From Thiogranum sp. (GTDB lineage Bacteria; Pseudomonadota; Gammaproteobacteria; DSM-19610): a stretch of 36,196 nt of DNA. This document shows, piece by piece, positions 16,097 through 24,403 of the stretch. Numbering within the stretch: position 1 is the first letter of the stretch; each line of letters starts with the position of its first letter. The position numbers were made by a program, and so were the translations under genes. The notes under the pieces are model-generated. The model saw nothing but the letters and a program-made list of their open reading frames with translations, was not told the origin of the DNA and made no database searches. The DNA is taken from the NCBI GenBank assembly GCA_024636585.1, contig JAGXGS010000023.1:1-36196 (forward strand). Reading direction: 5' to 3'.

Positions 16097-17132
16097 TGTC
16101 GAGGTGCTGGCCCTGCGCTTCCAGCCGGTCGGCACGCGCGGCAATGAAGCGCTGAAAACTCGGCTGTTCGCGCCAGGCACCCGACAGCACATAATCAAGT
16201 GCCGACTGAATGTGGAAGGCTTTCAGATAGGCTTCCGTGCGAAATGCTTCCCGGCCGCTGCTGTCGAACAGCACCAGGGTCGGCGCGTACTGGATTCCAA
16301 GCTGTTGTGACCATTCTGCAGCGGTCGAGTCGGTGCCGTCCGGCGTACGCAGTGAGGTGGACGACGACCACATATCCAGCAATACCACATCAAACTGCTC
16401 GAGCAGTTCCCGACTCTCTTCGCGCTTGAAAATATCGAGATGCAGTTCATCACAGGCGGCGCAGTCTTTCTGCTCAAACAGCACCAGCAGCGGTTTGTCG
16501 CCGCTACGGGCATCCAGTCTAAAAGGCGGCTGCAGGTAAGACGGGTCCCCATGCAGAATACCCATTTCAGCGGGCGGCGACAGTGAACTCCAGTAGTCCC
16601 GGAAACTGATCTTCTTTTCCATAGCCTGACCGACATGATCCACCACGGCGCCAAACTTGTGCGGCGGGTAATAGCCATTGAGCCGCATGAGCACCTTTCC
16701 GGTTTCATCCAGGAATACCAGTGTCGGCGTGAACATCACCTCCAGATCGGCGGCAAACTGCTTCTCAGTCGTGGGCTCGCCTTCCAGCCCCGTCACCTCG
16801 CGATCACCCCACAGATTGATTGCGACGACATCCAGCTGGCTGCGGGTCTTTTCCGCAATATCCCGTTGACCGAAGTTCTGCTCCAGCAGTTTTTTGCAAT
16901 ACGGACAGCCGTCCTGATAGAAATACAGCATCAGGCGCCTGCCATCCGCGGCAGCCTCATCGATGTCTTCGCGAATATCCAGAAACGACTGTTTGAACCA
17001 TTCCGGCTGCTCGTGATAGCCGGGATTGGTGAGTCCCTCGTCCAGTGTCCGGGCAGGTGCGCCCGTCTCGTCGGCGGCAAAAGCCGGTGCCAGAAACACC
17101 GCACCAAAAACCAGAATTGCGCGTAGCAGCAT
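16086..17132 (-). CDS. Exported tandem thioredoxin-fold protein (SoxW/DsbD-gamma-like)
   Basis: The protein has 348 residues from ATG 17132, which has AAGG at good spacing; ATG 17138 is two codons earlier. A signal peptide (MLLRAILVFGAVFLAPAFA) sends it to the periplasm. Domain 1 (about 45-175) has YFYQDGCPYCKK (Cys76, Cys79) and the cis-Pro strand FTPTLVFLD. Domain 2 (about 205-325) has LFEQKDCAACDE (Cys224, Cys227) and YAPTLVLFD. Both carry the CxxC needed for disulfide exchange. Tandem single-chain folds of this kind resemble SoxW and the DsbD C-terminal domain. A role in keeping periplasmic thiols reduced, perhaps for cytochrome c maturation, is inference. Confidence 0.85.
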   Translation of the reverse strand: MLLRAILVFGAVFLAPAFAADETGAPARTLDEGLTNPGYHEQPEWFKQSFLDIREDIDEAAADGRRLMLYFYQDGCPYCKKLLEQNFGQRDIAEKTRSQLDVVAINLWGDREVTGLEGEPTTEKQFAADLEVMFTPTLVFLDETGKVLMRLNGYYPPHKFGAVVDHVGQAMEKKISFRDYWSSLSPPAEMGILHGDPSYLQPPFRLDARSGDKPLLVLFEQKDCAACDELHLDIFKREESRELLEQFDVVLLDMWSSSTSLRTPDGTDSTAAEWSQQLGIQYAPTLVLFDSSGREAFRTEAYLKAFHIQSALDYVLSGAWREQPSFQRFIAARADRLEAQGQHLDIME

Positions 17133-17209
17133 AGTCATACCTTATATCCGTGTCCTGAGCGAATCGAGCGCTGGTGTGTGTTTGACGCACGCTGGCCTGC
17201 TTTGTTTCA

Positions 17210-17242
17210 TCGCGAAGCCTTTGCTATCAAAGGATAGCGCGA
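17210..17242. promoter_or_regulatory. Overlapping alternative hairpins in the divergent gap 17139-17459
   Basis: This roughly 320-bp gap separates a - strand gene from the + strand GGDEF gene and has no convincing ORF. Two 6-bp hairpins share bases: CCTTTG-CTAT-CAAAGG (17218-17233) and GCTATC-AAAG-GATAGC (17223-17238). They cannot form together. An outer TCGCG/CGCGA pair (17210-17214 with 17238-17242) favours the second. This is the geometry of a switch or attenuator, but it does not match a riboswitch class I know; the GEMM c-di-GMP motif was looked for and not found. The last 130 bp before the GGDEF gene are AT-richer and may hold its promoter. Confidence 0.35.
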
Positions 17243-17459
17243 CAAAACTTCCTGGCCGGGCGGCAATCGGCGGAAAACCGACAGTCACAGGCGGCAATAC
17301 AGCTGGCGCTAGTGCGTCATACTTTTGACTAATTTATCCGGAGCAATTTCAGAAGAAGGCGTATCTTACTGTTTTAATTAATGTTCACACCCAATTTTTA
17401 ACAACTGGCATGCATTTCGCATCAATACCAGCATGCAAATGCTCAACCCGGAACTTGTC

Positions 17460-18380
17460 ATGAACAAACCGCTTTCACATATCGCTACCGCCCCACGGAC
17501 CGGACTGCACGCGACCCGGGATAGCTCAGTGCTAAAGCGACTGACCGAACACAAGGCGCTGGAGATAACCCAGAGCCTGCAGACCACTCTGGACCCGACC
17601 CGTCTCATCGAGATTTTCAGTATGGAGGTGGGCTCTCTCATCGTCCACCAGGGTATCCGTTACCGCAATAGCGCACTGGATCTCGACGTCAAGCTCGGTG
17701 CACAGGCCCGCCACAGCTGTTCCTATCAGCTCAATCTCGGAGATGAACCGCTGGGACGCCTGACCTTCCGGCGGCAACAGAAATTCAGCAGTTCCGAAAT
17801 CGAGGCCCTGGAAAACCTGCTGTGCAGTCTGCTGTATCCGCTGCGTAATGCGCTGCTCTACCAGGACGCGGTGCAACTTGCCCGGAGAGACCCGCTCACC
17901 GGCATCTGCAATCGCGCCGCACTCGATGAAAGCCTGCGTCGCGAGATCAGTCATGCGCAGCGCAACGGCGGCAAGATCGCGCTGCTGATCATGGACATCG
18001 ACCATTTCAAGCAGGTCAACGACAAGTATGGGCACATCGTCGGTGACTGCGTGATTCGCGCGATCGCCAAAATGGCCGGCGCCTGCAAGCGCGACAGCGA
18101 TCTGTTGTTTCGCTATGGTGGCGAGGAATTCGTGATTGTCATGCGGGATACGGATCTCGAAGGCGGTCTGCTGGTCTCCGAGCGGGTTCGCGAGTATATC
18201 GAAAAGAATCCCTGCACCTGCTCGGGCGCCCGAATGGACATCACTGTGAGTGTCGGTGTCAGTGAACTGCAGGAGCACGACAGTCCGGTGTCGCTGTTCG
18301 CACGCGCCGATCAGGCGCTGTACTGTGCCAAGCGCAATGGACGCAACCAGGTCTGCGGCGCCGACCTCACCGGCGAATAG
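17460..18380 (+). CDS. Diguanylate cyclase (GGDEF domain) with inhibitory site
   Basis: The protein has 306 residues from ATG 17460, chosen for a CGGAA ribosome-binding site 7 nt upstream; ATG 17433 and 17439 are also open. The N-terminal 140 residues form a soluble, GAF-like sensory region (SLIVHQGIRYRNSALDLDV, ending in a LENLLCSLLYPLRNALLYQDAV helix). The GGDEF domain starts RRDPLTGICNR (143). Metal Asp is in IMDIDHFKQVND, and the active loop is GGEEF at 220-224. Arg211-Asp-Ser-Asp214 five residues before it is a complete RxxD I-site, so product inhibition is expected. It makes c-di-GMP. No EAL domain or membrane helix is present. Confidence 0.92.
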   Translation: MNKPLSHIATAPRTGLHATRDSSVLKRLTEHKALEITQSLQTTLDPTRLIEIFSMEVGSLIVHQGIRYRNSALDLDVKLGAQARHSCSYQLNLGDEPLGRLTFRRQQKFSSSEIEALENLLCSLLYPLRNALLYQDAVQLARRDPLTGICNRAALDESLRREISHAQRNGGKIALLIMDIDHFKQVNDKYGHIVGDCVIRAIAKMAGACKRDSDLLFRYGGEEFVIVMRDTDLEGGLLVSERVREYIEKNPCTCSGARMDITVSVGVSELQEHDSPVSLFARADQALYCAKRNGRNQVCGADLTGE

Positions 18381-18408
18381 ACTTGCCGGCGACCGCGCCC
18401 TTCCCTGC

Positions 18409-19023
18409 CTACATCCCGTTCTTGAACTGGCCCGGTGCGGTCACGCCACTGGCACGTACCGGCGCCAACGCCAGTGCGTATTCCCTCAGAATACCCAGCG
18501 CATAACGAATCCTGCTTCTGAAATAGGCATCGGCTTCCGGATCGTTGCTGGCGGGATCGTCGTTCAGGACCGACTCCACATGCCTGACGATCACCTGTTC
18601 GGGCAAATAACAGATGCGATTGTTCTTGTAGCTGCTCATGCGCAGTTCGGCAACCGGATAGGCACCGCCGTCGGCAGACGATACGGTAACGATCAGGGCC
18701 GGCTTGTGCGCCAGCTCTCCCTTGCTCCACATCAGGAAAAAGTTCTTCAGCCCGGCGGGAACCTGGCCATGCCATTCAGGTGCAATCACCACGAATCCGT
18801 CGCTGGAGGCCAGCTCCTGTGACAGTGGATCGAGCAGTGCCTTCCATTCCGGCGCGCCGTCCCAGATGCTTTCATCCCACAGCGGCAGTGGGTTTTCGGC
18901 CAGCTTGAACAACCAGGTTTCGTCGCACAACTGTTGTTCTTCGAGCATCCGCTGGATAAACAAAGCCACTTTCTCGCTTTGCGAAACCTTACGGTGACTG
19001 CCACTGATAATACTGAGTTTCAT
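18409..19023 (-). CDS. NADPH-dependent FMN reductase family protein
   Basis: The protein has 204 residues from ATG 19023 (MKLSIISGSHRKVSQSEK), with GGAAG about 7 nt upstream; the frame is open 17 codons earlier but not family-like. It has a flavodoxin-like fold. The phosphate-binding loop is SGSHRKVSQS (7-16) and the second flavin loop is APEWHGQVPAGLKNFFLMW. The dimer/flavin loop VSSADGGAYPVAELR also fits the family. Members reduce FMN, quinones or azo compounds with NAD(P)H; the substrate here is unknown. It converges on the GGDEF gene (28 bp between stops) and diverges from the ccm operon. Confidence 0.87.
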   Translation of the reverse strand: MKLSIISGSHRKVSQSEKVALFIQRMLEEQQLCDETWLFKLAENPLPLWDESIWDGAPEWKALLDPLSQELASSDGFVVIAPEWHGQVPAGLKNFFLMWSKGELAHKPALIVTVSSADGGAYPVAELRMSSYKNNRICYLPEQVIVRHVESVLNDDPASNDPEADAYFRSRIRYALGILREYALALAPVRASGVTAPGQFKNGM

Positions 19024-19121
19024 TATTAGCTTCCCAAATGTTAGGCGGCGAGCATAGTAACGTGAATATGGCATCGGGCTCCACCCGCGGGGTTCGACCG
19101 AAGTCGCGGAATCGGATAGAC

Positions 19122-19150
19122 TTGCCGGGCTTGAAAACGGACAATTTTAT
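19122..19150 (+). promoter_or_regulatory. Candidate promoter of the ccm operon
   Basis: In the 165-bp divergent gap before ccmA, TTGCCG (19122-19127, 4 of 6 to the -35 consensus) and TTTTAT (19145-19150, 3-4 of 6 to -10) are 17 bp apart and end 38 bp before the ccmA start. No operator, FNR or ArcA site was recognised with confidence. The divergent FMN reductase gene must have its own promoter in the same gap. Confidence 0.4.
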
Positions 19151-19188
19151 TCCCCGGAAAACCGTATCCGGCGTATTGGATCTGACAA

Positions 19189-19827
19189 ATGAGCTCTTCC
19201 AGCCCGGCCGCGGCACTCGATGCTGAAAACCTGACCTGCATTCGCGATGATCGAACCCTGTTCTCCGGCCTCTCGTTCCGCGTCGAAAGTGGACAGGCGC
19301 TGGTCGTATCGGGGCGCAACGGCAGTGGCAAAACCACCCTGCTGCGGACCCTGTCCGGGATGCGCATGCCCGACGAGGGCGCCATTCGCTGGTGCGGCGA
19401 TGACATCTACCGGCTCGGTTCCGACTATAATGCCAGCACGGCCTATGTCGGACACCGCGACGGCAACAAGCTGGACCTGACGCCGCTGGAAAATCTGGCC
19501 TTCGTGCGCAGCCTCGGCGACCCGCATCCCGATCTGCAACCGGCCCAGGCACTGGCGACCGTGGATCTGGCCGGATTCGAGGATGTCGCGACGCGCAACC
19601 TGTCGGCCGGACAGCAACGCCGGCTGGCCCTTGCACGACTGCTGATAACACGGGCGCCGCTATGGATTCTCGACGAGCCGTTTACTTCGCTGGACACGCA
19701 CGGTATCGCCATCGTAGAGGAACTGGCGCACAATCATCTTGTCAATGGTGGTATGCTCGTCGTCACGTCTCATCATATGGTCAACCTCGATTCTTCAGCG
19801 GTTATACACCTGAACCTGTCCGCATGA
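19189..19827 (+). CDS. ccmA: Cytochrome c biogenesis ATP-binding protein CcmA
   Basis: This 212-residue ABC ATPase has Walker A GRNGSGKTT (42-50), Q-loop region GHRDGNKLDLTPLENL, signature LSAGQQRRLALARL (near 140) and Walker B LWILDEPFTSLD. The usual CcmA length is about 205. It powers the CcmABCD complex that releases holo-CcmE in the cytoplasmic membrane. It is the first gene of a complete ccm operon and overlaps ccmB by 4 bp (ATGA 19824-19827). Confidence 0.95.
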   Translation: MSSSSPAAALDAENLTCIRDDRTLFSGLSFRVESGQALVVSGRNGSGKTTLLRTLSGMRMPDEGAIRWCGDDIYRLGSDYNASTAYVGHRDGNKLDLTPLENLAFVRSLGDPHPDLQPAQALATVDLAGFEDVATRNLSAGQQRRLALARLLITRAPLWILDEPFTSLDTHGIAIVEELAHNHLVNGGMLVVTSHHMVNLDSSAVIHLNLSA

Positions 19828-20507
19828 GCACCGCACCCCTCAGCCACGCATTCCTGATCCTGTTCAAGCGCGATCTCACGCTCGCTTACCGCAAGCGCGC
19901 GGAAATCGTCAACCCACTGCTTTTCTTTGTACTGGTTACGGCCATGTTTCCGCTTGGCATTGGCGCCGATCCGGCCCAGCTGCGTGACATCGGACCCGGT
20001 ATTATCTGGGTGGCGGCACTGCTGGCGGCATTGCTTTCGCTGGAGACGATTTTCCGCTCCGACTTCGAAGACGGTTCGCTGGAACAGTTGCTGCTCTGCC
20101 CGCACCCCCTCTCGATATTGATGCTGGCCAAGGTTGCGGCCCACTGGGTAACCACCGGCCTGCCGCTGCTGCTGGTCGCGCCGCTGCTCGCGGTGCTGCT
20201 GGACCTGCCCGAGGAAGCCCGCAGCACGCTGCTGATCACGCTGGCACTCGGCACCCCGGTGCTGAGCCTGGTCGGCACCATCGGCGTTGCCCTGACCGTG
20301 GGCCTGCGTCGTGGCGGCATGATTTTATCCCTGCTGGTGCTACCGCTGTATGTGCCGGTTCTGATTTTCGCCGCCAGTGCGGTAACCACCGCCGGTGCCG
20401 GGCTGCCAGTCAGCGCGCACCTGTTCCTGTTAACCGCATTGCTGGCGCTGGCTGTAAGCCTGTCCCCGGCGGCAACCGCAGCCGCGCTGCGCATCAGCCT
20501 GAGTTAA
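19824..20507 (+). CDS. ccmB: Heme exporter membrane protein CcmB
   Basis: The protein has 227 residues from ATG 19824, which overlaps the ccmA stop; a longer frame begins at 19662 inside ccmA but is not the start. It has six predicted membrane helices. The N-terminal FKRDLTLAYRKRAEIVNPLLFFVLV and LRDIGPGIIWVAALLA with FRSDFEDGSLEQLLL are CcmB signatures. It is the permease half of the CcmAB ABC complex that acts with CcmC and CcmD on the heme chaperone CcmE. ccmC starts 3 bp after its stop. Confidence 0.95.
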   Translation: MSTAPLSHAFLILFKRDLTLAYRKRAEIVNPLLFFVLVTAMFPLGIGADPAQLRDIGPGIIWVAALLAALLSLETIFRSDFEDGSLEQLLLCPHPLSILMLAKVAAHWVTTGLPLLLVAPLLAVLLDLPEEARSTLLITLALGTPVLSLVGTIGVALTVGLRRGGMILSLLVLPLYVPVLIFAASAVTTAGAGLPVSAHLFLLTALLALAVSLSPAATAAALRISLS

Positions 20508-20510
20508 GCC

Positions 20511-21251
20511 ATGCTACGTTTCTTTCATCAGCTCGCTTCGCCGAAGTACTTCTATAACCTGTCCGGCAGGCTCATTCCATGGATCGCAGTTGCCTGCGTG
20601 GGCTTCCTGCTGGTCGGACTGTACGACGGCCTGGTCGATGCGCCGACCGATTACCAGCAGGGCGACAGCTACCGCATCATATTCATTCATGTGCCGGCCG
20701 CCTGGATGTCTCTGTTCATTTATATGGTGATGGCCGGAGCCGGCGCCATCGGCCTGATCTGGCACATGAAGCTGGCTGAGGTGATGGTCGTGAGCTGTGC
20801 ACCGATCGGCGCGGCATTCACATTCCTGGCACTGGTGACCGGCTCGATCTGGGGCAAGCCGATGTGGGGGACCTGGTGGGTCTGGGACGCGCGCCTGACT
20901 TCGGAACTGATCCTGCTGTTCCTGTATCTCGGCATCATGGCGCTGAACAATGCGGTGGAAGACAAGCGAACCGCCGCGCGCGCCACATCGATACTCGCCA
21001 TTGTCGGCGTGGTCAATATTCCGATCATTCATTACTCGGTGGAATGGTGGAACACCTTGCATCAGGGTCCCACCGTCACCAAATTCGACGCACCTTCCAT
21101 CGACACGCAGATGCTGATCCCGCTGCTGGTGATGGCGGTGGCATTCAAGCTGTATTTCGTGCTATCGCTGCTGATGCGCGCGCGCGTCGAAGTCCTGCAA
21201 CGTGAACGTAACACGCAATGGGTGCGTGAACTGGCGGAACAACAGACATGA
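20511..21251 (+). CDS. ccmC: Heme-handling protein CcmC
   Basis: This 246-residue protein has six membrane helices and the WWD heme-binding signature WGTWWVWDARLTS (about 121-133) on the periplasmic side. His residues likely to ligate heme are present: IFIHVPAAW before the WWD loop and IIHYSVEWWNTLHQG after it. CcmC places heme on CcmE. Length and order are standard. Its stop overlaps the start of ccmD (ATGA 21248-21251). Confidence 0.96.
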   Translation: MLRFFHQLASPKYFYNLSGRLIPWIAVACVGFLLVGLYDGLVDAPTDYQQGDSYRIIFIHVPAAWMSLFIYMVMAGAGAIGLIWHMKLAEVMVVSCAPIGAAFTFLALVTGSIWGKPMWGTWWVWDARLTSELILLFLYLGIMALNNAVEDKRTAARATSILAIVGVVNIPIIHYSVEWWNTLHQGPTVTKFDAPSIDTQMLIPLLVMAVAFKLYFVLSLLMRARVEVLQRERNTQWVRELAEQQT

Positions 21252-21418
21252 ACCTGAATGAATTCCTGCACATGGGAGGTTACGCGGCATACGTGTGGAG
21301 CTCCTATGGCATTGCCCTTGTGGTGTTGATCGTCAACATCATTTCACCGATCCGGGAACGGCGCAAAGTGCTGGCACAGCTGGCGCGCCGGATCCGCAGA
21401 GAGAGGCAACAAGCATGA
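21248..21418 (+). CDS. ccmD: CcmD, small heme exporter subunit
   Basis: This is a 56-residue protein, MNLNEFLHMGGYAAYVWSSY then one membrane helix and a basic tail (ISPIRERRKVLAQLARRIRR). The GGYAAYVWSSYG segment is the standard CcmD signature. CcmD is a small single-helix protein needed to release holo-CcmE from CcmABC. It overlaps ccmC by 4 bp and ccmE by 4 bp (ATGA 21415-21418). Confidence 0.93.
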   Translation: MNLNEFLHMGGYAAYVWSSYGIALVVLIVNIISPIRERRKVLAQLARRIRRERQQA

Positions 21419-21873
21419 AAACTGCACGCAAAAAACGTCTGATACTCATTGGCCTGATGGTGACCGGTGTCGCGGCGGCCGTCGCTTTCGGTCTGCAGGC
21501 ATTCAATCAAAATCTGATGTTTTTTTATTCGCCGAGCGAAGTGGTGGCCGGCGATGCGCCAGCTGATACCGCGTTCCGCGTCGGCGGACTGGTCACCAAC
21601 GGGAGCGTCGCTCGCCAGAGCGACGGACTTACCGTGCAGTTTGACGTGACTGACAATGCCGAAGCCATTACGGTGCAGTACACCGGCATCCTTCCCGACC
21701 TGTTTCGCGAAGGCCAGGGTATCGTGGCACATGGCAAACTGCGCGACGATGGTATGTTCGTCGCAAATGAAGTTCTGGCCAAACACGATGAAAACTACAT
21801 GGCGCCGGAAGTCGCCGCATCTCTGAAACAGGCGCATGACACAGGCGTCGGCAAAGGGATGGGCACGCCATGA
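21415..21873 (+). CDS. ccmE: Cytochrome c-type biogenesis heme chaperone CcmE
   Basis: The protein has 152 residues from ATG 21415; the frame is open upstream to 21295 but that part overlaps ccmD. The N-terminal membrane anchor (RLILIGLMVTGVAAAVAFGL) precedes a periplasmic OB-fold domain. VQYTGILPDLFREGQGIVAHG is a strong family signature. The heme-attaching His124 lies in LAKHDENY, with Tyr128 as the usual axial ligand. CcmE binds heme covalently through this His and passes it to CcmF. It overlaps both neighbours by 4 bp. Confidence 0.96.
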   Translation: MKTARKKRLILIGLMVTGVAAAVAFGLQAFNQNLMFFYSPSEVVAGDAPADTAFRVGGLVTNGSVARQSDGLTVQFDVTDNAEAITVQYTGILPDLFREGQGIVAHGKLRDDGMFVANEVLAKHDENYMAPEVAASLKQAHDTGVGKGMGTP

Positions 21874-23864
21874 CGCCGGAACTCGGGCAATTCGCACTGG
21901 TACTGGCCCTGTGCCTGGCACTGGTGCAGGCGGTGTTTCCGCTGATCGGCAGCATCAATCGCACGCCGTCCTGGATGGCGCTGGCGCAGCCACTGGCATG
22001 GGGGCAGTTCGTATTCCTGAGCCTGTCCTTCGCAGCACTGACCTACGCCTTCCTTACCGATGACTTTTCGGTTCTGTACGTTGCCCAGCACGGCAATACA
22101 CAGCTCCCGATTGTCTACAAGATATCCGCGGTCTGGGGCGCCCATGAGGGATCGCTGCTGCTATGGGTGCTGATTCTGAGCGGCTGGATGGTTGCGGTCG
22201 CATCGCTGGCGCGCAATCTGCCGCCCGAGATGCTGGCGCGGGTGCTCGCTGTCATGGGCATGATCAGCATCGGCTTTCTGTCTTTCCTGTTGTTCACATC
22301 GAATCCATTCGAACGTCTGTTTCCGATCCCGATGGAAGGCGGCGAGCTCAATCCGTTGCTGCAGGATTTCGGCCTGGCGATTCATCCGCCCATGCTGTAC
22401 ATGGGCTATGTGGGTCTGTCGGTGGCGTTCAGCTTCGCCATTGCCGCGCTGATCGGCGGCAAGATGGATACTGCATGGGCGCGCTGGTCGCGGCCCTGGA
22501 CCCTGATCGCCTGGGTGTTCCTCACCATCGGTATCACGCTGGGCAGCTGGTGGGCCTATTATGAACTGGGCTGGGGCGGCTGGTGGTTCTGGGACCCGGT
22601 CGAGAACGCCTCCTTCATGCCCTGGCTGGTTGCCACTGCGCTGGTGCACTCGCTGGCAGTCACGGAAAAACGCGGCGCCTTCAAACGCTGGACCGTATTG
22701 CTGGCATTGATGGGCTTCTCGCTGAGCCTGCTGGGCACGTTCCTGGTCCGCTCCGGCGTACTGACATCGGTGCATGCCTTTGCTACCGATCCGGCGCGCG
22801 GTCTGTTCATACTGATGTTCCTGTGCCTGGTGATCGGTGGTTCGCTGGTATTGTATGCCTGGCGCGCACCGAGCATTACGCCCGGTGGCGGTTTTAACAT
22901 GCTGTCGCGGGAAACTTTCCTGCTCGGCAACAATTTGCTGCTGATAATAACCACGGCTTTCGTGCTGCTCGGTACGCTGGCGCCACTGCTGTATGACGCC
23001 ATGGGCTGGGGCAAGATCTCGGTGGGCTTCCCCTGGTTCACGGCGATGTTCGTCATGTTCATGCCGTTAATGGTGGTCATCATGGGGGCCGGGCCAATGA
23101 CCCGCTGGAAAAACCAGGACCCGAAGGCGCTGCTGCGCAGCCTGTCGCTGCCGTTCGCCATCAGCGTTGCCGCCGGCCTGCTGGTGGCAATGCCCTTCGG
23201 CACCGGCTCCTGGTCCGCAGGACTGGCCGTGGGACTGTCGATCTGGTTGCTCACCACGTTGCTGTACGGTGCGCGCAAACGCTTCCAGAACCGCTCCGGT
23301 ATCAGTCTGATCAAGGATATCGCGGGCCGGGGCAGCCGCTCCTGGTATGCCATGTGGATCGCGCATATCGGCATAGCGGTGTTCATCATCGGCGTTACCT
23401 TCGTCACGCAGTTCGACATCGAAAAAGATATCCGCATGAGTCCCGGCCAGACCTACGAGATGGAAGGCTATACGTTCCGCTTCGATGGCGTGAAGGCGCA
23501 GACCGGACCTAATTACCGAACCCAGTTCGGTACCGTGCGCGTGTTCCAGGACGACCGCGAAATTGCGGTGCTGAATCCCGAGAAACGGACCTACACAGTG
23601 CAGACCAATCCGATGACCGAAGCGGGCATCGATGCCGGCTTCCTGCGCGACATCTATGTGTCGCTGGGTGAGCCGCTGGGTGGCGGTGACTGGGCGCTGC
23701 GCCTTTACTACAAGCCGTTCGTGCGCTGGATCTGGCTCGGCGGTCTGCTGATCTCGCTGGGCGGCCTGCTGGCGGCCAGCGATCCACGTTACCGCAGCAA
23801 GGTGCTGGCCAGGCTGCGCAAACCGGCGATCCAACCGACACTCGCCGCGGAGAATCACAGCTGA
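21870..23864 (+). CDS. ccmF: Cytochrome c heme lyase subunit CcmF
   Basis: This 664-residue protein has many membrane helices. The WWD domain is GWGGWWFWDPVENASFMPW (about 231-249), and family blocks WGAHEGSLLLWVLILSGW, FGLAIHPPMLYMGYVG and LGTFLVRSGVLTSVHAF are present. A large periplasmic beta region (about 520-625) precedes the last helix. CcmF joins heme to apocytochrome CxxCH thiols together with CcmH and CcmI. Its stop shares one base with the ccmG start (TGATG). Confidence 0.97.
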   Translation: MTPELGQFALVLALCLALVQAVFPLIGSINRTPSWMALAQPLAWGQFVFLSLSFAALTYAFLTDDFSVLYVAQHGNTQLPIVYKISAVWGAHEGSLLLWVLILSGWMVAVASLARNLPPEMLARVLAVMGMISIGFLSFLLFTSNPFERLFPIPMEGGELNPLLQDFGLAIHPPMLYMGYVGLSVAFSFAIAALIGGKMDTAWARWSRPWTLIAWVFLTIGITLGSWWAYYELGWGGWWFWDPVENASFMPWLVATALVHSLAVTEKRGAFKRWTVLLALMGFSLSLLGTFLVRSGVLTSVHAFATDPARGLFILMFLCLVIGGSLVLYAWRAPSITPGGGFNMLSRETFLLGNNLLLIITTAFVLLGTLAPLLYDAMGWGKISVGFPWFTAMFVMFMPLMVVIMGAGPMTRWKNQDPKALLRSLSLPFAISVAAGLLVAMPFGTGSWSAGLAVGLSIWLLTTLLYGARKRFQNRSGISLIKDIAGRGSRSWYAMWIAHIGIAVFIIGVTFVTQFDIEKDIRMSPGQTYEMEGYTFRFDGVKAQTGPNYRTQFGTVRVFQDDREIAVLNPEKRTYTVQTNPMTEAGIDAGFLRDIYVSLGEPLGGGDWALRLYYKPFVRWIWLGGLLISLGGLLAASDPRYRSKVLARLRKPAIQPTLAAENHS

Positions 23865-24403
23865 TGCCTGCATTCGTTCGCTACCTGACCCCGCTGATTC
23901 TGTTTCTGGCGCTGGCGGTACTGCTGTACGCCGGCCTCAGTCGCGACCCCCGCGTGGTGCCGTCGCCGCTGGTCGGCAAGCCGGCGCCGGAGTTTGTGCT
24001 GCCGGAGCTGAAGGATCCGCAACAACAGGTTGCGCTGGCCGATTTCATCGGCGAAGTCACAGTCTTCAATGTGTGGGCGACCTGGTGTTCGGGCTGTCGC
24101 GCGGAGCACCCGCTGCTGATGCGTCTCGCTGAACAGGGCGTGCGTATCTACGGCCTGGACTACAAGGACGATCGCGCCGATGCGTTGCGCTGGCTACAGC
24201 AGTTCGGCGACCCCTATATCGCCAATGCTTTCGATGAGAGCGGTCGTGTCGGTATCGACTGGGGGGTCTACGGAACGCCCGAGACTTTCATCATCGATAA
24301 ACAGGGTGTGATTCGCTACAAACATATCGGCCCCGTCACCGTCGAAGCGATCAACGACACGATCCTGCCGTTGATCGCGGAACTGCAGGGAACTCCCGGA
24401 TGA
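23864..24403 (+). CDS. ccmG: Thiol:disulfide interchange protein CcmG/DsbE
   Basis: This 179-residue protein has an N-terminal membrane anchor (LILFLALAVLLYAGL) and a periplasmic thioredoxin domain. The active site is NVWATWCSGCRAEHP (Cys75, Cys78) with the CcmG-type Glu in RAEHP. YGTPETFIIDKQGVIRYKHIG carries the cis-Pro loop. It keeps apocytochrome c thiols reduced, usually receiving electrons from DsbD or CcdA. The tandem thioredoxin protein at 16086-17132 could also contribute. It overlaps ccmH by 4 bp. Confidence 0.96.
   Translation: MPAFVRYLTPLILFLALAVLLYAGLSRDPRVVPSPLVGKPAPEFVLPELKDPQQQVALADFIGEVTVFNVWATWCSGCRAEHPLLMRLAEQGVRIYGLDYKDDRADALRWLQQFGDPYIANAFDESGRVGIDWGVYGTPETFIIDKQGVIRYKHIGPVTVEAINDTILPLIAELQGTPG

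Noticed and set aside
17139-17459. A possible GEMM c-di-GMP riboswitch before the GGDEF gene
   Set aside because: The conserved GEMM core and its paired GCAAA/AAACC elements could not be found; only the alternative hairpins are reported.
18381-18408. A bidirectional terminator between the GGDEF and FMN reductase genes
   Set aside because: The short GC stems there are not followed by a T-run on either strand.
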